This document shows, piece after piece, positions 1 to 8,569 of a stretch of 64,000 nucleotides of DNA. The DNA lies in contig NZ_JBJXCY010000001.1 in assembly GCF_046159835.1 (NCBI RefSeq), positions 1,674,001 to 1,738,000 of the forward strand, in the 5' to 3' direction. Numbering within the stretch: position 1 is the stretch's first letter; each line of letters begins with the position of its first letter. Position numbers and translations under genes: made by a program. This DNA comes from JACKJK01 sp046159835 (GTDB taxonomy: Bacteria > Pseudomonadota > Alphaproteobacteria > Rhizobiales > Tepidamorphaceae). A model generated the notes under the pieces. The model saw only the letters and a list, made by a program, of their open reading frames with translations. It did not search any database and was not told the origin of the DNA.

Positions 1-666
1 AAGGTGCGCGACATGGCCGAGCAGATGGAGCGGCAGGCGCACCGCTTCTATCTCGAAGCAGCCAAGCGCGCCGGCGATGCCGACACCCGCAAGCTGCTGG
101 GTGACCTCGCCGAAGCAGAGCAAAGCCACGAGTCGCTGGCGCGCCGGCTTGGGATGGAGCACACGCCAACAGACGTGAAGGACGAGGAAGAGGCAAGCGA
201 GCGCCGCCAGTTCATCCTCACCTATGTCCAGCCGGGCTTGGCCGGACTGATGGACGGTTCGGTTTCCACGCTGGCCCCGATCTTTGCCGCAGCCTTCGCA
301 ACGGGCGACACGTGGCAGACCTTCCTCGTCGGCCTGTCGGCATCCGTTGGCGCGGGCATCTCCATGGGCTTCACCGAAGCCGCCCACGATGACGGCGTGT
401 TGTCCGGGCGCGGGTCACCGGTCAAGCGCGGCCTAGCTTCCGGCATCATGACGGCGGTGGGCGGGCTCGGCCACGCCCTGCCCTACCTCATCCCCGATTT
501 CTGGACGGCGACTTCCATCGCGGTGCTGGTCGTCTTCATCGAGCTTTGGGCCATTGCTTGGATCCAGAACCGCTACATGGACACGCCGTTCTTCCGGGCG
601 ACCTTCCAGGTGGTGCTGGGCGGCGCGCTGGTCTTCGCCGCAGGCGTGTTGATCGGCAACGCCTGA
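1..666 (+). CDS. mbfA: MbfA-type ferritin-like/VIT1 iron exporter, 5' end cut off by window
   Basis: Inner-membrane iron (manganese) exporter of the erythrin-VIT1 (MbfA) family, which lowers cytoplasmic iron and protects against peroxide. The reading frame is open from base 1, so the GTG at base 4 is not the true start. Residues 1-50 are the last part of a rubrerythrin/ferritin domain with an E-x-x-H iron-ligand pair (EQSH). Residues 70-220 are a CCC1/VIT1 domain with several membrane segments and the G-L-x-D-G-S-V-S motif near residue 80. Full-length relatives have about 320 residues, so roughly the first 100 lie upstream. A formate/nitrite transporter follows after 18 bp. Family assignment is secure; metal specificity is inferred. 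Confidence 0.88.
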   Translation, partial: KVRDMAEQMERQAHRFYLEAAKRAGDADTRKLLGDLAEAEQSHESLARRLGMEHTPTDVKDEEEASERRQFILTYVQPGLAGLMDGSVSTLAPIFAAAFATGDTWQTFLVGLSASVGAGISMGFTEAAHDDGVLSGRGSPVKRGLASGIMTAVGGLGHALPYLIPDFWTATSIAVLVVFIELWAIAWIQNRYMDTPFFRATFQVVLGGALVFAAGVLIGNA

Positions 667-684
667 GCGCGGGGGCGCAGCACG

Positions 685-1476
685 ATGGCAACGAACAACC
701 CGACCGGGCTGGATGCCTACAAGCCCGCCCAGATCGCGGACCTTGTCGAAAGCGCGGGCGTCGCCAAGGCTGCCCTGCCGCTGACGCAGATGTTCACGCT
801 CGCAGTGCTGGCTGGTGCTTTCATCGCGATTGGCGGTGCGGCCTACACGATGGTGATGACCGGGGTGGATGCGGGGTTCGGCCCGGCGCGGTTCCTTGGC
901 GGTGTCGTCTTCTCGCTGGGACTGATACTCGTCGTGGTGGGCGGCGCGGAACTCTTCACCGGCAACGCCCTAATGGTGATGGCCGCAGTCGACAGGCGGA
1001 TCACGCTGGCCAGCCTCCTGCGAAGCTGGAGCATTGTTTACCTCGGCAATTTTACCGGCAGCGTCGCGCTGGCCGTTGCCTTCGCCTTCACCGGGCTGCT
1101 CGACGGCACAATGGGCGAAACGGCCGCCTCAATCGCGCAAGGCAAGGTGTCCCTCGGCGCAGTGGAAGCCTTCATGCGCGGCGCGCTGTGCAACATGCTG
1201 GTCTGCCTGGCCGTGTGGCTGACGATCGCCGCGCGCACGGTGGCGGGCAAGATTCTCGCGATCATCTGGCCGATCGCAGGCTTCGTCCTGCTCGGCCTCG
1301 AACACTCCATCGCCAACATGTACCTGATCCCGCAGGGCATGTTCGCCGGGGCGGACGCGGACTTGGCCGGAATGTGCTTCAACCTCGCCTTCGTGACGCT
1401 TGGAAACATTGTCGGCGGCGCGGGCGGCGTGGCACTGGCCTATCGTCTCGCATACGGCCCGCGCGCAAGCACCTAA
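685..1476 (+). CDS. Formate/nitrite transporter family protein
   Basis: A 263-residue membrane protein of the FNT family (FocA/NirC-like pentameric channels for small monovalent anions such as formate, nitrite or hydrosulfide). About six hydrophobic helices are visible, with an F-T-G-N-A-L segment after the third helix and a C-N-M-L-V-C segment, both typical FNT half-helix regions. The start codon is 18 bp after the mbfA stop, so the two genes are probably co-transcribed. It meets the acyl-CoA synthetase gene tail to tail with a 4-bp overlap. No formate dehydrogenase or nitrite reductase is nearby, so the substrate cannot be inferred from context. Confidence 0.88.
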   Translation: MATNNPTGLDAYKPAQIADLVESAGVAKAALPLTQMFTLAVLAGAFIAIGGAAYTMVMTGVDAGFGPARFLGGVVFSLGLILVVVGGAELFTGNALMVMAAVDRRITLASLLRSWSIVYLGNFTGSVALAVAFAFTGLLDGTMGETAASIAQGKVSLGAVEAFMRGALCNMLVCLAVWLTIAARTVAGKILAIIWPIAGFVLLGLEHSIANMYLIPQGMFAGADADLAGMCFNLAFVTLGNIVGGAGGVALAYRLAYGPRAST

Positions 1477-4154
1477 AGCGCCCGCTCGACGATCATCACG
1501 TCCGGGTCGTCAGGGTCGTGTCGCGTGGCGAAACCAAGGCCTTCCATCAGCTGCATCATGCCGCCGTTCTTGGCGAGCACGGTTCCCTCGATCGCGCGCA
1601 GTCCCTGGTCACGCGCGGCATCCATCAGCGCAATCATCAACCGGGTGCCCAATCCCCGGTTTTGCATGTCGTCGGAGACGACGATGGCGAACTCGCAGCT
1701 TTCCCGGTCCTGGTTGATCGTGTAGCGCGCGACACCGCGCTGCGCCGGGCCGTCGTCCTCCTCGACCAATGCGATCAGCGCCATCTCGCGGCTGTAGTCG
1801 ATTTGCGTGAAGCGGGCGAGCATCTCCGGCGTCAGTTCGGTGACCGCGTGCATGAAGCGCATCTGCCGGGCTTCGCTGGAGAGACCGCGCACGAATGCCT
1901 GCTCGCTGTCGGCATCCTCCGGGCGGATCGGACGGATGGTGACGGGCGTGCCATCGGACAGGAAGTCCTCGCGCACCAGGTGCCCGGGATAGGGCACGAT
2001 GGCGACATGGTCGAACCGGCCGGCGCGCGCGTTCGGCCGCGCGATGCGGATGCGCGCATCGACCGCCAGCACACCGTCCGGCCCCGCAAAGAGCGGGTTG
2101 ATATCCAGTTCCACGATCTGCGGAAACTGGCAGGCGAGATCGGACACGCGCAGCAGCACTTCGACGATGGCTTGCCGGTCCACCGCCGGCCTGTCGCGGA
2201 ACGCCTGCAGCAGCCGTGCAACCCGCGTCCGGTCGATCTGGCGATTGGCAAGCACCGTGTTGAGCGGCGGCAGGGAGACGCTTGAATCCTTGAGGATTTC
2301 CACCATTGTGCCGCCGGCCCCGAACAGGATCGATGGACCGAAGACGGGATCGCGGCTGACGCCGATGACGAGTTCGCGCGCATCGTCGGCGCGGGCCATC
2401 GGCTCAACCGTTACCCCCAGAATGTCCGCATCCGGGTTGGCAGCCTTCGCCGCCTCGGTGATGTCGCGGAAGGCTGTCTGCACGTCGGCGGCGTTCATGA
2501 TGTTGACCCGCACGCCGCCCGCATCGGACTTGTGGACGATCTGCGGCGAGTTGATCTTCATCGCGATAGGAAAGCCGACGGTTTCCGCCGCGATCAGCGC
2601 CTTCTGGCGCGTGGTCGCCTCGATCGTCGTGCTGACGGGAACGCCGAAGGCGCGCAGCACGGCCTTGGATTCCATATCGGAAAGCATCTTGCGGCGCTCC
2701 GACAGCGCCTGCTCGATGATCATCCGCACGCCCTGAACATCGGGCGCCTTCAGGTCGGACATCGGCCCCGGCGTCTCCAGCGCAAGCTCGCGGTTGCGGT
2801 GGTGGCGCGCGAGATAGGAGAAGGCTTCCACGGCGCGCTCCGGCAGCGTGAAGTCGGGGATGCCCGCCTCGCCAAGGAGTTCGCGCGCCTCGGCGACGGA
2901 GGCTTCGCCCATCCAGCAGGCCAGCACCGGTTTCTTCGCGCTCGGCCCCACCGCCTCGATCAGCGCACGGGCGGCGTCGCTGGCCGCCGTCATGGCCTGC
3001 GGCGTCAGCATGACGAGCACACCGTCGAACGCCTTGTCGGCCATGCAGGCAGTAACCGCTGCCTTGAACACCTCGGGGCGCGCGTCGCCGAGAATGTCCA
3101 CCGGGTTGCGGCGCGACCAGTAGGGCGGCAGCAACGCATCCAGCGTTTCGACCGTCTGCGACGATGGCGGCGGAAGTTCGATGCGCACGTCCCCGGCGCG
3201 GTCGGCGGCGAGAACCCCTGCCCCGCCGCCATTGGTGACGATGCCGAGGCGGTTGCCGTGCGCGCGCTTTCCCGACGACAGGATTTCAGCTGCCGCGAAA
3301 AGCTCGCCGAAGGTGTGGACGCGCACCGCGCCGACACGCTCGAGTGCAGCATCGAAGACGGCATCCGAACCGATGAGTGCGCCGGTATGGGTGTGGGCCG
3401 CCTCCGAACTCTGATTGTGACGCCCGGCCTTGAGCACGATGACGGGCTTGATGCGGGCTGCAACGCGCAGCGCGCTGATGAAGCCGCGCGAGTCCTGCAC
3501 GCCCTCGACGTAGAGCAGGATCGCATCCGTTTTCGGGTCGGCGGCAAGGAAGTCCACCACGTCGCCGAAGTCGGTATCGGCCGAGTTTCCAAGTGAAACG
3601 ATGGCCGAGAATCCGAGGTGATGCGGTCCCGCCCAATCGACGATGGCCGAGCACAGCGCACCGGACTGCGAGACGAGCGCAAGCCGCCCCGCAGGTGCGG
3701 CGGATTTCAGGAAGGTTGCGTTCAGTCCGAGATGCGGTCGCACCAACCCGACGCAGTTCGGTCCGATGAAGCGGACGCCGGCCTTGCGCGCGATGGCCTT
3801 CAATTCGGCCTCGACGGCGCGCCCCTGCTCGCCGATCTCACCGAAGCCAGCCGACAGCACGATCACACTGCCGATGCCCGCTTCGCCGCACGACTTGATG
3901 ATGCCCGGAACTGTGGAGGCAGGTGTCGCGATGATGGCGAGGTCGACCGGCTCGGCGATGTCCGAGACGCTTTTCGCGCAAGCCTTGCCGCGCACGCTCT
4001 CGTGGTGCGGATTGACCGGAATGACCGGGCCGGCAAAGCCTGCGTTCAGGATATTGGCAAAGACCTGCCCGCCGACCGACCCGGCATCCTCGCTCGCCCC
4101 GACGACCGCGACGGACCGTGGATTGAACATCGTCTCGAACCGGCTCGGACCCAT
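1473..4154 (-). CDS. Acyl-CoA synthetase (NDP-forming)/GNAT acetyltransferase fusion (Pat-like)
   Basis: An 893-residue protein with the architecture of Salmonella Pat and related protein lysine acetyltransferases. Residues 1-130 are a CoA-binding Rossmann domain (VAVVGASEDAGSVGG). Residues 150-460 are succinyl-CoA-ligase-like. Residues 490-715 are an ATP-grasp domain (PIAMKINSPQIVHKSDAGGV). Residues 730-893 are a GNAT domain with the acetyl-CoA-binding segment QNRGLGTRLM. The SHTGA-like loop reads H-T-H-T-G-A-L at 254-260 and keeps a histidine where ADP-forming acetyl-CoA synthetases carry their phosphohistidine. It may therefore be a lysine acetyltransferase, an active synthetase, or both. 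It lies 141 bp downstream of the amidase gene on the same strand. Confidence 0.88.
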   Translation of the reverse strand: MGPSRFETMFNPRSVAVVGASEDAGSVGGQVFANILNAGFAGPVIPVNPHHESVRGKACAKSVSDIAEPVDLAIIATPASTVPGIIKSCGEAGIGSVIVLSAGFGEIGEQGRAVEAELKAIARKAGVRFIGPNCVGLVRPHLGLNATFLKSAAPAGRLALVSQSGALCSAIVDWAGPHHLGFSAIVSLGNSADTDFGDVVDFLAADPKTDAILLYVEGVQDSRGFISALRVAARIKPVIVLKAGRHNQSSEAAHTHTGALIGSDAVFDAALERVGAVRVHTFGELFAAAEILSSGKRAHGNRLGIVTNGGGAGVLAADRAGDVRIELPPPSSQTVETLDALLPPYWSRRNPVDILGDARPEVFKAAVTACMADKAFDGVLVMLTPQAMTAASDAARALIEAVGPSAKKPVLACWMGEASVAEARELLGEAGIPDFTLPERAVEAFSYLARHHRNRELALETPGPMSDLKAPDVQGVRMIIEQALSERRKMLSDMESKAVLRAFGVPVSTTIEATTRQKALIAAETVGFPIAMKINSPQIVHKSDAGGVRVNIMNAADVQTAFRDITEAAKAANPDADILGVTVEPMARADDARELVIGVSRDPVFGPSILFGAGGTMVEILKDSSVSLPPLNTVLANRQIDRTRVARLLQAFRDRPAVDRQAIVEVLLRVSDLACQFPQIVELDINPLFAGPDGVLAVDARIRIARPNARAGRFDHVAIVPYPGHLVREDFLSDGTPVTIRPIRPEDADSEQAFVRGLSSEARQMRFMHAVTELTPEMLARFTQIDYSREMALIALVEEDDGPAQRGVARYTINQDRESCEFAIVVSDDMQNRGLGTRLMIALMDAARDQGLRAIEGTVLAKNGGMMQLMEGLGFATRHDPDDPDVMIVERAL

Positions 4155-4295
4155 GCGTTTCGCCTCCGCTCAGGCGCGCGGCCCCGCGCCTTGCAGGGCC
4201 GGTTCGCGCCTCGACAGAGAAGATAATCGCGATGTGTGCAGCGCAACATCAGTGAGACTGCGCAGATTGTGTCGGTTTGGCGACGATTTCAGCTG

Positions 4296-5654
4296 CTAGG
4301 TGCGCAGCGGCGCGAACGCCTGTTCCGCGGCGAATGCGCAGGCGAAAAGCGCCTCGTCATTGCCCGGTACGCCCATCAGCATGAAGCCGACAGGTGCAGA
4401 CAGATCCGGCGTCACAGGTAGCGAGATGGCGCAACGGTCGAGCCAGTTGCCGACCGACGGGTTGCGCAGCAGAAGCAGGTTGTTGCGCGTATAGCCGTCG
4501 TCGCTCGCCACGTCCTCGAACTTCGGCGGGACGATGGGGATGGTTGGCATGACGATGGCGTCGTACCCGGCAAAGACCTGCTCGGCCTGGTCGATCATCT
4601 CGCGGCGCGCCAGCAGGATGCGGTCATACTCGCCCTCTTCCTGCGTCTCGGCGCGGCGGATGCGCTTTGACACGCGCTGGTCGAACTCCGCTTCATGTTG
4701 TGCCAGCCGACCCTTGTGGAAGCGCAGCGCCTCCGCCGTGACCAAACCGCCACGCGCGTTGATCTCCGGCATCCGGTCGAGCGGATCGAACGTCACGTCT
4801 TCCAACGTCGCGCCAGCCTTGGCGAGCGCGTCCAGCGCGGCCTCGTAGGCGGCGGCGACCGTCTGGTCCATGTTTTCCAGCACGTAGTTTTTCAGCACGC
4901 CGAGGCGCAGCGACGACACATCGCGCGGCTCCGGCGCGGTCGGCGGACCACCTGCCAGCACGCCGAAGGCGCGCGCGCAGCAATCGACCGAGTTGCCGAG
5001 CGGGCCAATGGAATCAAGGCTCGTGGCAAGCTCCACAGTGCCGTCCTGCGGCACGCGGACCGCCGTCGGCTTGTAGCCGACGATGCCACAGCAGGCAGCG
5101 GGAATGCGGCACGAGCCGCCGGTATCCGTACCAAGCGTCAGAGGCACGATGCCTTCGGCGACCGAAACCGCACCACCCGAAGATGACCCACCAGCCACAC
5201 GGCCCACGCCGCGCTGCCACGGCGAGGCCGGATCGCCGTAATGGGCGTTCATGCCGAGGCCGGAGAACGCGAACTCGGTCATGTTGGCGCGGCCGAACGG
5301 GATGAAGCCCGCAGCACGCAGCCGCGCCACCGGCTCGGCGTCCTTCGCCGCCGGCGGGTTGCTCGCGAGGATTGTCGACCCCGCCGCCGTGACCTGCCCC
5401 TTCACGTCGAAGAGGTCCTTGATGGAGACCGGGATGCCGGCGTAGGGCGACGGCGCGTTGCCTTCAGCGCGCGCCTTGTCAATGGACTCGGCCTCGGCGC
5501 GGATTGTGTCGGCGTCGATTGAAATGAACGCGACATCGCCCTGGTTGGCAGAACCTTGCGCGCGCTCGAGCGCCTCGTCGACAAGGGCGCGGGCGGTCAG
5601 CTTGCCGGATTCCAGTTCGCCGGACAGCTGCGACAGTGTCTTGTGGTCGGTCAT
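4296..5654 (-). CDS. Amidase signature family hydrolase
   Basis: A 452-residue cytoplasmic amidase of the amidase-signature family, which hydrolyses carboxamides with a Ser-cisSer-Lys triad. The lysine is in G-I-P-V-S-I-K-D-L-F near residue 79. The glycine/serine-rich signature GGSSSGGAVSVAEG is near residues 155-168, followed by the oxyanion and nucleophile segment T-D-T-G-G-S-C-R-I-P. No GatB/GatC partner is adjacent and a genuine gatA is elsewhere in the window, so this is a stand-alone amidase of unknown substrate. It starts 16 bp after the stop of the nucleotide-sugar dehydrogenase gene on the same strand, suggesting a shared transcript. Confidence 0.85.
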   Translation of the reverse strand: MTDHKTLSQLSGELESGKLTARALVDEALERAQGSANQGDVAFISIDADTIRAEAESIDKARAEGNAPSPYAGIPVSIKDLFDVKGQVTAAGSTILASNPPAAKDAEPVARLRAAGFIPFGRANMTEFAFSGLGMNAHYGDPASPWQRGVGRVAGGSSSGGAVSVAEGIVPLTLGTDTGGSCRIPAACCGIVGYKPTAVRVPQDGTVELATSLDSIGPLGNSVDCCARAFGVLAGGPPTAPEPRDVSSLRLGVLKNYVLENMDQTVAAAYEAALDALAKAGATLEDVTFDPLDRMPEINARGGLVTAEALRFHKGRLAQHEAEFDQRVSKRIRRAETQEEGEYDRILLARREMIDQAEQVFAGYDAIVMPTIPIVPPKFEDVASDDGYTRNNLLLLRNPSVGNWLDRCAISLPVTPDLSAPVGFMLMGVPGNDEALFACAFAAEQAFAPLRT

Positions 5655-5670
5655 ACTCGGTTACTCTCTC

Positions 5671-6993
5671 TCAGGCCTTCAGCAGGATGCCGCTGACGTC
5701 GCGGCGGGCAAAGGCGTTGCGTGTATCGACGATCAGCGGGGCGTAGCTCGCGATCATGTCGTAGTCGAATGCATCGTGGTCGGTCGCGAGCAGCACGACA
5801 TCGCGGCTGGCGACATAATCGGGCGCAATCTCGACGCTGCGGCGGCCCGAAAGGCCGGGGTGGTTGCGGGTCGGCTTGATCTCGGGGATGAACGGGTCGG
5901 CATAGTCGACCTCGCAGCCCAGCCCTTCCAGCTTTTCCATCAATTCCAGTGCCGGGCTTTCGCGCAGGTCATCCACGTTCTTCTTGTAGGCGGCACCGAG
6001 CACCAGCACCCGCGCGCCCTTGTAGGGTTTGCCGGCATGCTTGGAGAGCGCAAGGCCCACTTCCGTGACCACGTGGTCCGGCATTGCGCGGTTGATCTCG
6101 CCGGAAAGCTCGATGAAGCGCGTGTGCATGCCGAATGCGCGCGCCCGCCACGTCAGGTAGAATGGATCGACCGGGATGCAATGCCCGCCCAGGCCAGGGC
6201 CGGGATAGAACGGCATGAAGCCGAAGGGCTTCGTCTTGGCCGCGTCGATCACCTCCCAGGCATCGATCCCCATGCGCGCGTAGATGACCTTGAGTTCGTT
6301 GACCAACGCGATGTTGACCGCGCGAAACACGTTCTCGGTGATCTTCACCGCTTCCGCCGTCTTCATGTCGCTGACTTCAACGACCCGGTCCACAATTTGG
6401 GCGTAGAGCGCCGAGGCGCGCGCCAATCCGCCCGGCGTCGATGCGCCGACAACCTTGGGGATCGAGCGCGTGTCGAAATCCGGGTTGGCCGGGTCTTCGC
6501 GCTCCGGCGAATAGACCAGGTCGAAATCCGCGCCAGCCTTCAGCCCGGAGGTTTCGAGGATCGGGACGAGCACCTCATCGCAGGTGCCTGGATAGGTGGT
6601 CGATTCCAAAGACACGAGTTGCCCCGACTTCAGCACCTTCGCGATCATCCGCGCGGTGTCCTCGACATAGGTCAGGTCAGGATCGCGGTGGGCGCCAAGC
6701 GGCGTCGGAACGCAGATGATGATGGCATCAGCGGCACGCAGTTCAGCCGAATCCGTCGTGCCCGTGAAGCGCTCGGACTGCGCCAGCTCGCCGATCAGGT
6801 CATTCGCGATATGGCTGATATAGCTGCGCCCCGCGCCGATGGCGTCGATCTTGGCCGCATCGACGTCGAAGCCGATGACGTGGTGCCCGGCTTCGTGGAA
6901 CGCCAGCACGATGGGAAGACCGACATAGCCGAGACCGATCACCGCGATGCGGGCTTCGCGATTGTCCAGCCGGGAGATGAACGCGTCCGTCAT
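5671..6993 (-). CDS. Nucleotide-sugar dehydrogenase (UDP-HexNAc 6-dehydrogenase type)
   Basis: A 440-residue UDP-glucose/GDP-mannose dehydrogenase family enzyme that oxidises a UDP-sugar to its uronic acid in two NAD-dependent steps, supplying surface polysaccharide synthesis. The N-terminal Rossmann motif is G-L-G-Y-V-G-L-P-I. The catalytic cysteine lies in the G-L-G-G-H-C-I-P-V-D-P motif near residue 270, and a C-terminal UDP-binding domain follows. The overall pattern resembles WbpA/TviB-type UDP-N-acetylhexosamine dehydrogenases more than Ugd. It is divergent from the mannose-1-phosphate guanylyltransferase gene, with 163 bp between the starts that must hold both promoters. The exact sugar is inferred from family likeness only. 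Confidence 0.88.
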   Translation of the reverse strand: MTDAFISRLDNREARIAVIGLGYVGLPIVLAFHEAGHHVIGFDVDAAKIDAIGAGRSYISHIANDLIGELAQSERFTGTTDSAELRAADAIIICVPTPLGAHRDPDLTYVEDTARMIAKVLKSGQLVSLESTTYPGTCDEVLVPILETSGLKAGADFDLVYSPEREDPANPDFDTRSIPKVVGASTPGGLARASALYAQIVDRVVEVSDMKTAEAVKITENVFRAVNIALVNELKVIYARMGIDAWEVIDAAKTKPFGFMPFYPGPGLGGHCIPVDPFYLTWRARAFGMHTRFIELSGEINRAMPDHVVTEVGLALSKHAGKPYKGARVLVLGAAYKKNVDDLRESPALELMEKLEGLGCEVDYADPFIPEIKPTRNHPGLSGRRSVEIAPDYVASRDVVLLATDHDAFDYDMIASYAPLIVDTRNAFARRDVSGILLKA

Positions 6994-7156
6994 GCGACCC
7001 TTCCTGTTTCTGCCGCGCCGGTCATATCACGCAGGCGCAGCAAGTCCACGCGGATCGGGCGCACCACACGCGGTTTTCATCGCCGTCCCGATTGGCTATA
7101 CGGGCTGAACGATTCAAAGCGGCTTACAGAACGCAAGCGCAAGCATCCAGAAGGTC

Positions 7157-8569
7157 ATGGCTTCCATCGTACCCGTTATCCTGTGCGGCGGCACCGGCCA
7201 GCGTCTCTGGCCTGTCTCGCGCGCGGCCCATCCAAAGCAGTTCCACCCGCTGTTCGACGACATGTCGCCGTTCCAGGCCACTGTCGAGCGCGTGCAGGGC
7301 GAGCTGTTCGCCGACCCCATCGTGGTCACGGGCAATGACCACCGGTTCCTCGTCGCCGACCAGCTTCGCCACATGAATCGCAGCGCGACCGTGGTGCTGG
7401 AGCCGCTGCGGCGCGATTCCTGCGCGGCCATCGCAGCAGCAGCCGAAGTCGCCGTCCGCAATGATCCCGACAGCCTGATCCTCATTCTCGCAGCCGACCA
7501 CGCGATTCCTGATACCGCAGGCTTCCACCGCTTCGTGGAACGCGGGGCGAAGGCCGCCGAAGCCGGGCGCATCGTGACCTTTGGTATCCGCCCGTCCGAA
7601 CCGGCAACCGGCTATGGCTACATCCTGCCCGGCGAGACCATCGACGGACTGGATGGGGTCAATGCGATCTCGGCCTTCGTGGAAAAGCCCGACCGGGAGA
7701 CCGCCGAGCGTTACGTGGAAGACGGCTATTTGTGGAATTCCGGCAACTTCCTGTTCCGCGCCCGCGTTTTCCTCGAAGAGCTGGCTGAACTTGCCCCCGA
7801 CATCGCCAAGCCGGTGAAGCAATCGGTCGACAAGGCGCAGACGGACCTCGATTTCCTGCGCCTCGACCCGGCCGGCTTCGCGCTGGCGCGCGCCACCTCC
7901 GTCGATTACGCAGTGATGGAGAAGACCTCGCGCGCAGCCGTCGTGCCATCGGACTTCTCTTGGTCCGACATCGGATCATGGGGCGCGGTCTGGGCGCTGG
8001 CCCAGAAGGACGATGAAGGTAACGCGGCGGTGGGACGCGCCATGTTCCACAAGTCCTCCAATGCCTTCGTGCATTCGCCCGACACGCTGACGGCGGTCCT
8101 CGGCCTCGACGACGTGGTGGTTGTGACCCTGCGGGATACGGTCCTGGTGGCCGCTCGCGACAAATCCGAAGACGTGAAGGCGCTGGTCAACCGGCTGGCG
8201 GAAGCCGGTCACGTGGAGGTCAGCGAGCACACCCGCGTCTACCGCCCCTGGGGCGACTACGAGCAGATCGACCGCGGTTCGCGCTACCAGGTAAAGCGCA
8301 TCACGGTGAAGCCCGGCGGGCGGCTTTCGCTGCAAAGCCATCGCCACCGCGCGGAACACTGGGTGGTCGTTTCCGGTACGGCGCGCGTGACGGTGAACGG
8401 CGAGGAATTCGAGCTCACCGAAAACCAGTCGACCTATATCCCGCTGGGCGCGGTGCACCGGCTGGAGAACCCCGGCCAGACACCACTGGAACTGATCGAG
8501 GTCCAGTCGGGCGAATATCTCGGCGAGGACGATATCGTCCGCTACGAGGACATCTATGGGCGCGACTGA
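7157..8569 (+). CDS. manC: Mannose-1-phosphate guanylyltransferase/mannose-6-phosphate isomerase
   Basis: A 470-residue bifunctional type II phosphomannose isomerase. The N-terminal domain makes GDP-mannose from mannose-1-phosphate and GTP; the C-terminal cupin interconverts fructose-6-phosphate and mannose-6-phosphate. The nucleotidyltransferase signature CGGTGQRLWPVSR is at residues 10-22, with PKQF just after it and F-V-E-K-P near residue 175. The cupin (about 350-465) has the YRPWGDYEQID entry and the H-R-H-R-A-E-H-W metal-binding cluster. Length matches AlgA/ManC/XanB. It supplies a precursor to the polysaccharide genes around it and meets the O-antigen-ligase-like gene tail to tail with a 16-bp overlap. 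Confidence 0.93.
   Translation: MASIVPVILCGGTGQRLWPVSRAAHPKQFHPLFDDMSPFQATVERVQGELFADPIVVTGNDHRFLVADQLRHMNRSATVVLEPLRRDSCAAIAAAAEVAVRNDPDSLILILAADHAIPDTAGFHRFVERGAKAAEAGRIVTFGIRPSEPATGYGYILPGETIDGLDGVNAISAFVEKPDRETAERYVEDGYLWNSGNFLFRARVFLEELAELAPDIAKPVKQSVDKAQTDLDFLRLDPAGFALARATSVDYAVMEKTSRAAVVPSDFSWSDIGSWGAVWALAQKDDEGNAAVGRAMFHKSSNAFVHSPDTLTAVLGLDDVVVVTLRDTVLVAARDKSEDVKALVNRLAEAGHVEVSEHTRVYRPWGDYEQIDRGSRYQVKRITVKPGGRLSLQSHRHRAEHWVVVSGTARVTVNGEEFELTENQSTYIPLGAVHRLENPGQTPLELIEVQSGEYLGEDDIVRYEDIYGRD

Noticed and set aside
546..2285. Long plus-strand open frame of 579 codons opposite the acyl-CoA synthetase
   Set aside because: It overlaps a well-supported gene and a transporter in another frame; its composition is Arg/Gly/Ala-rich as expected of a high-GC antisense shadow.
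4296..5654. Calling the stand-alone amidase a second GatA
   Set aside because: No GatB/GatC partner is adjacent, its N-terminus differs, and a full gatA is present at 37063-38583.
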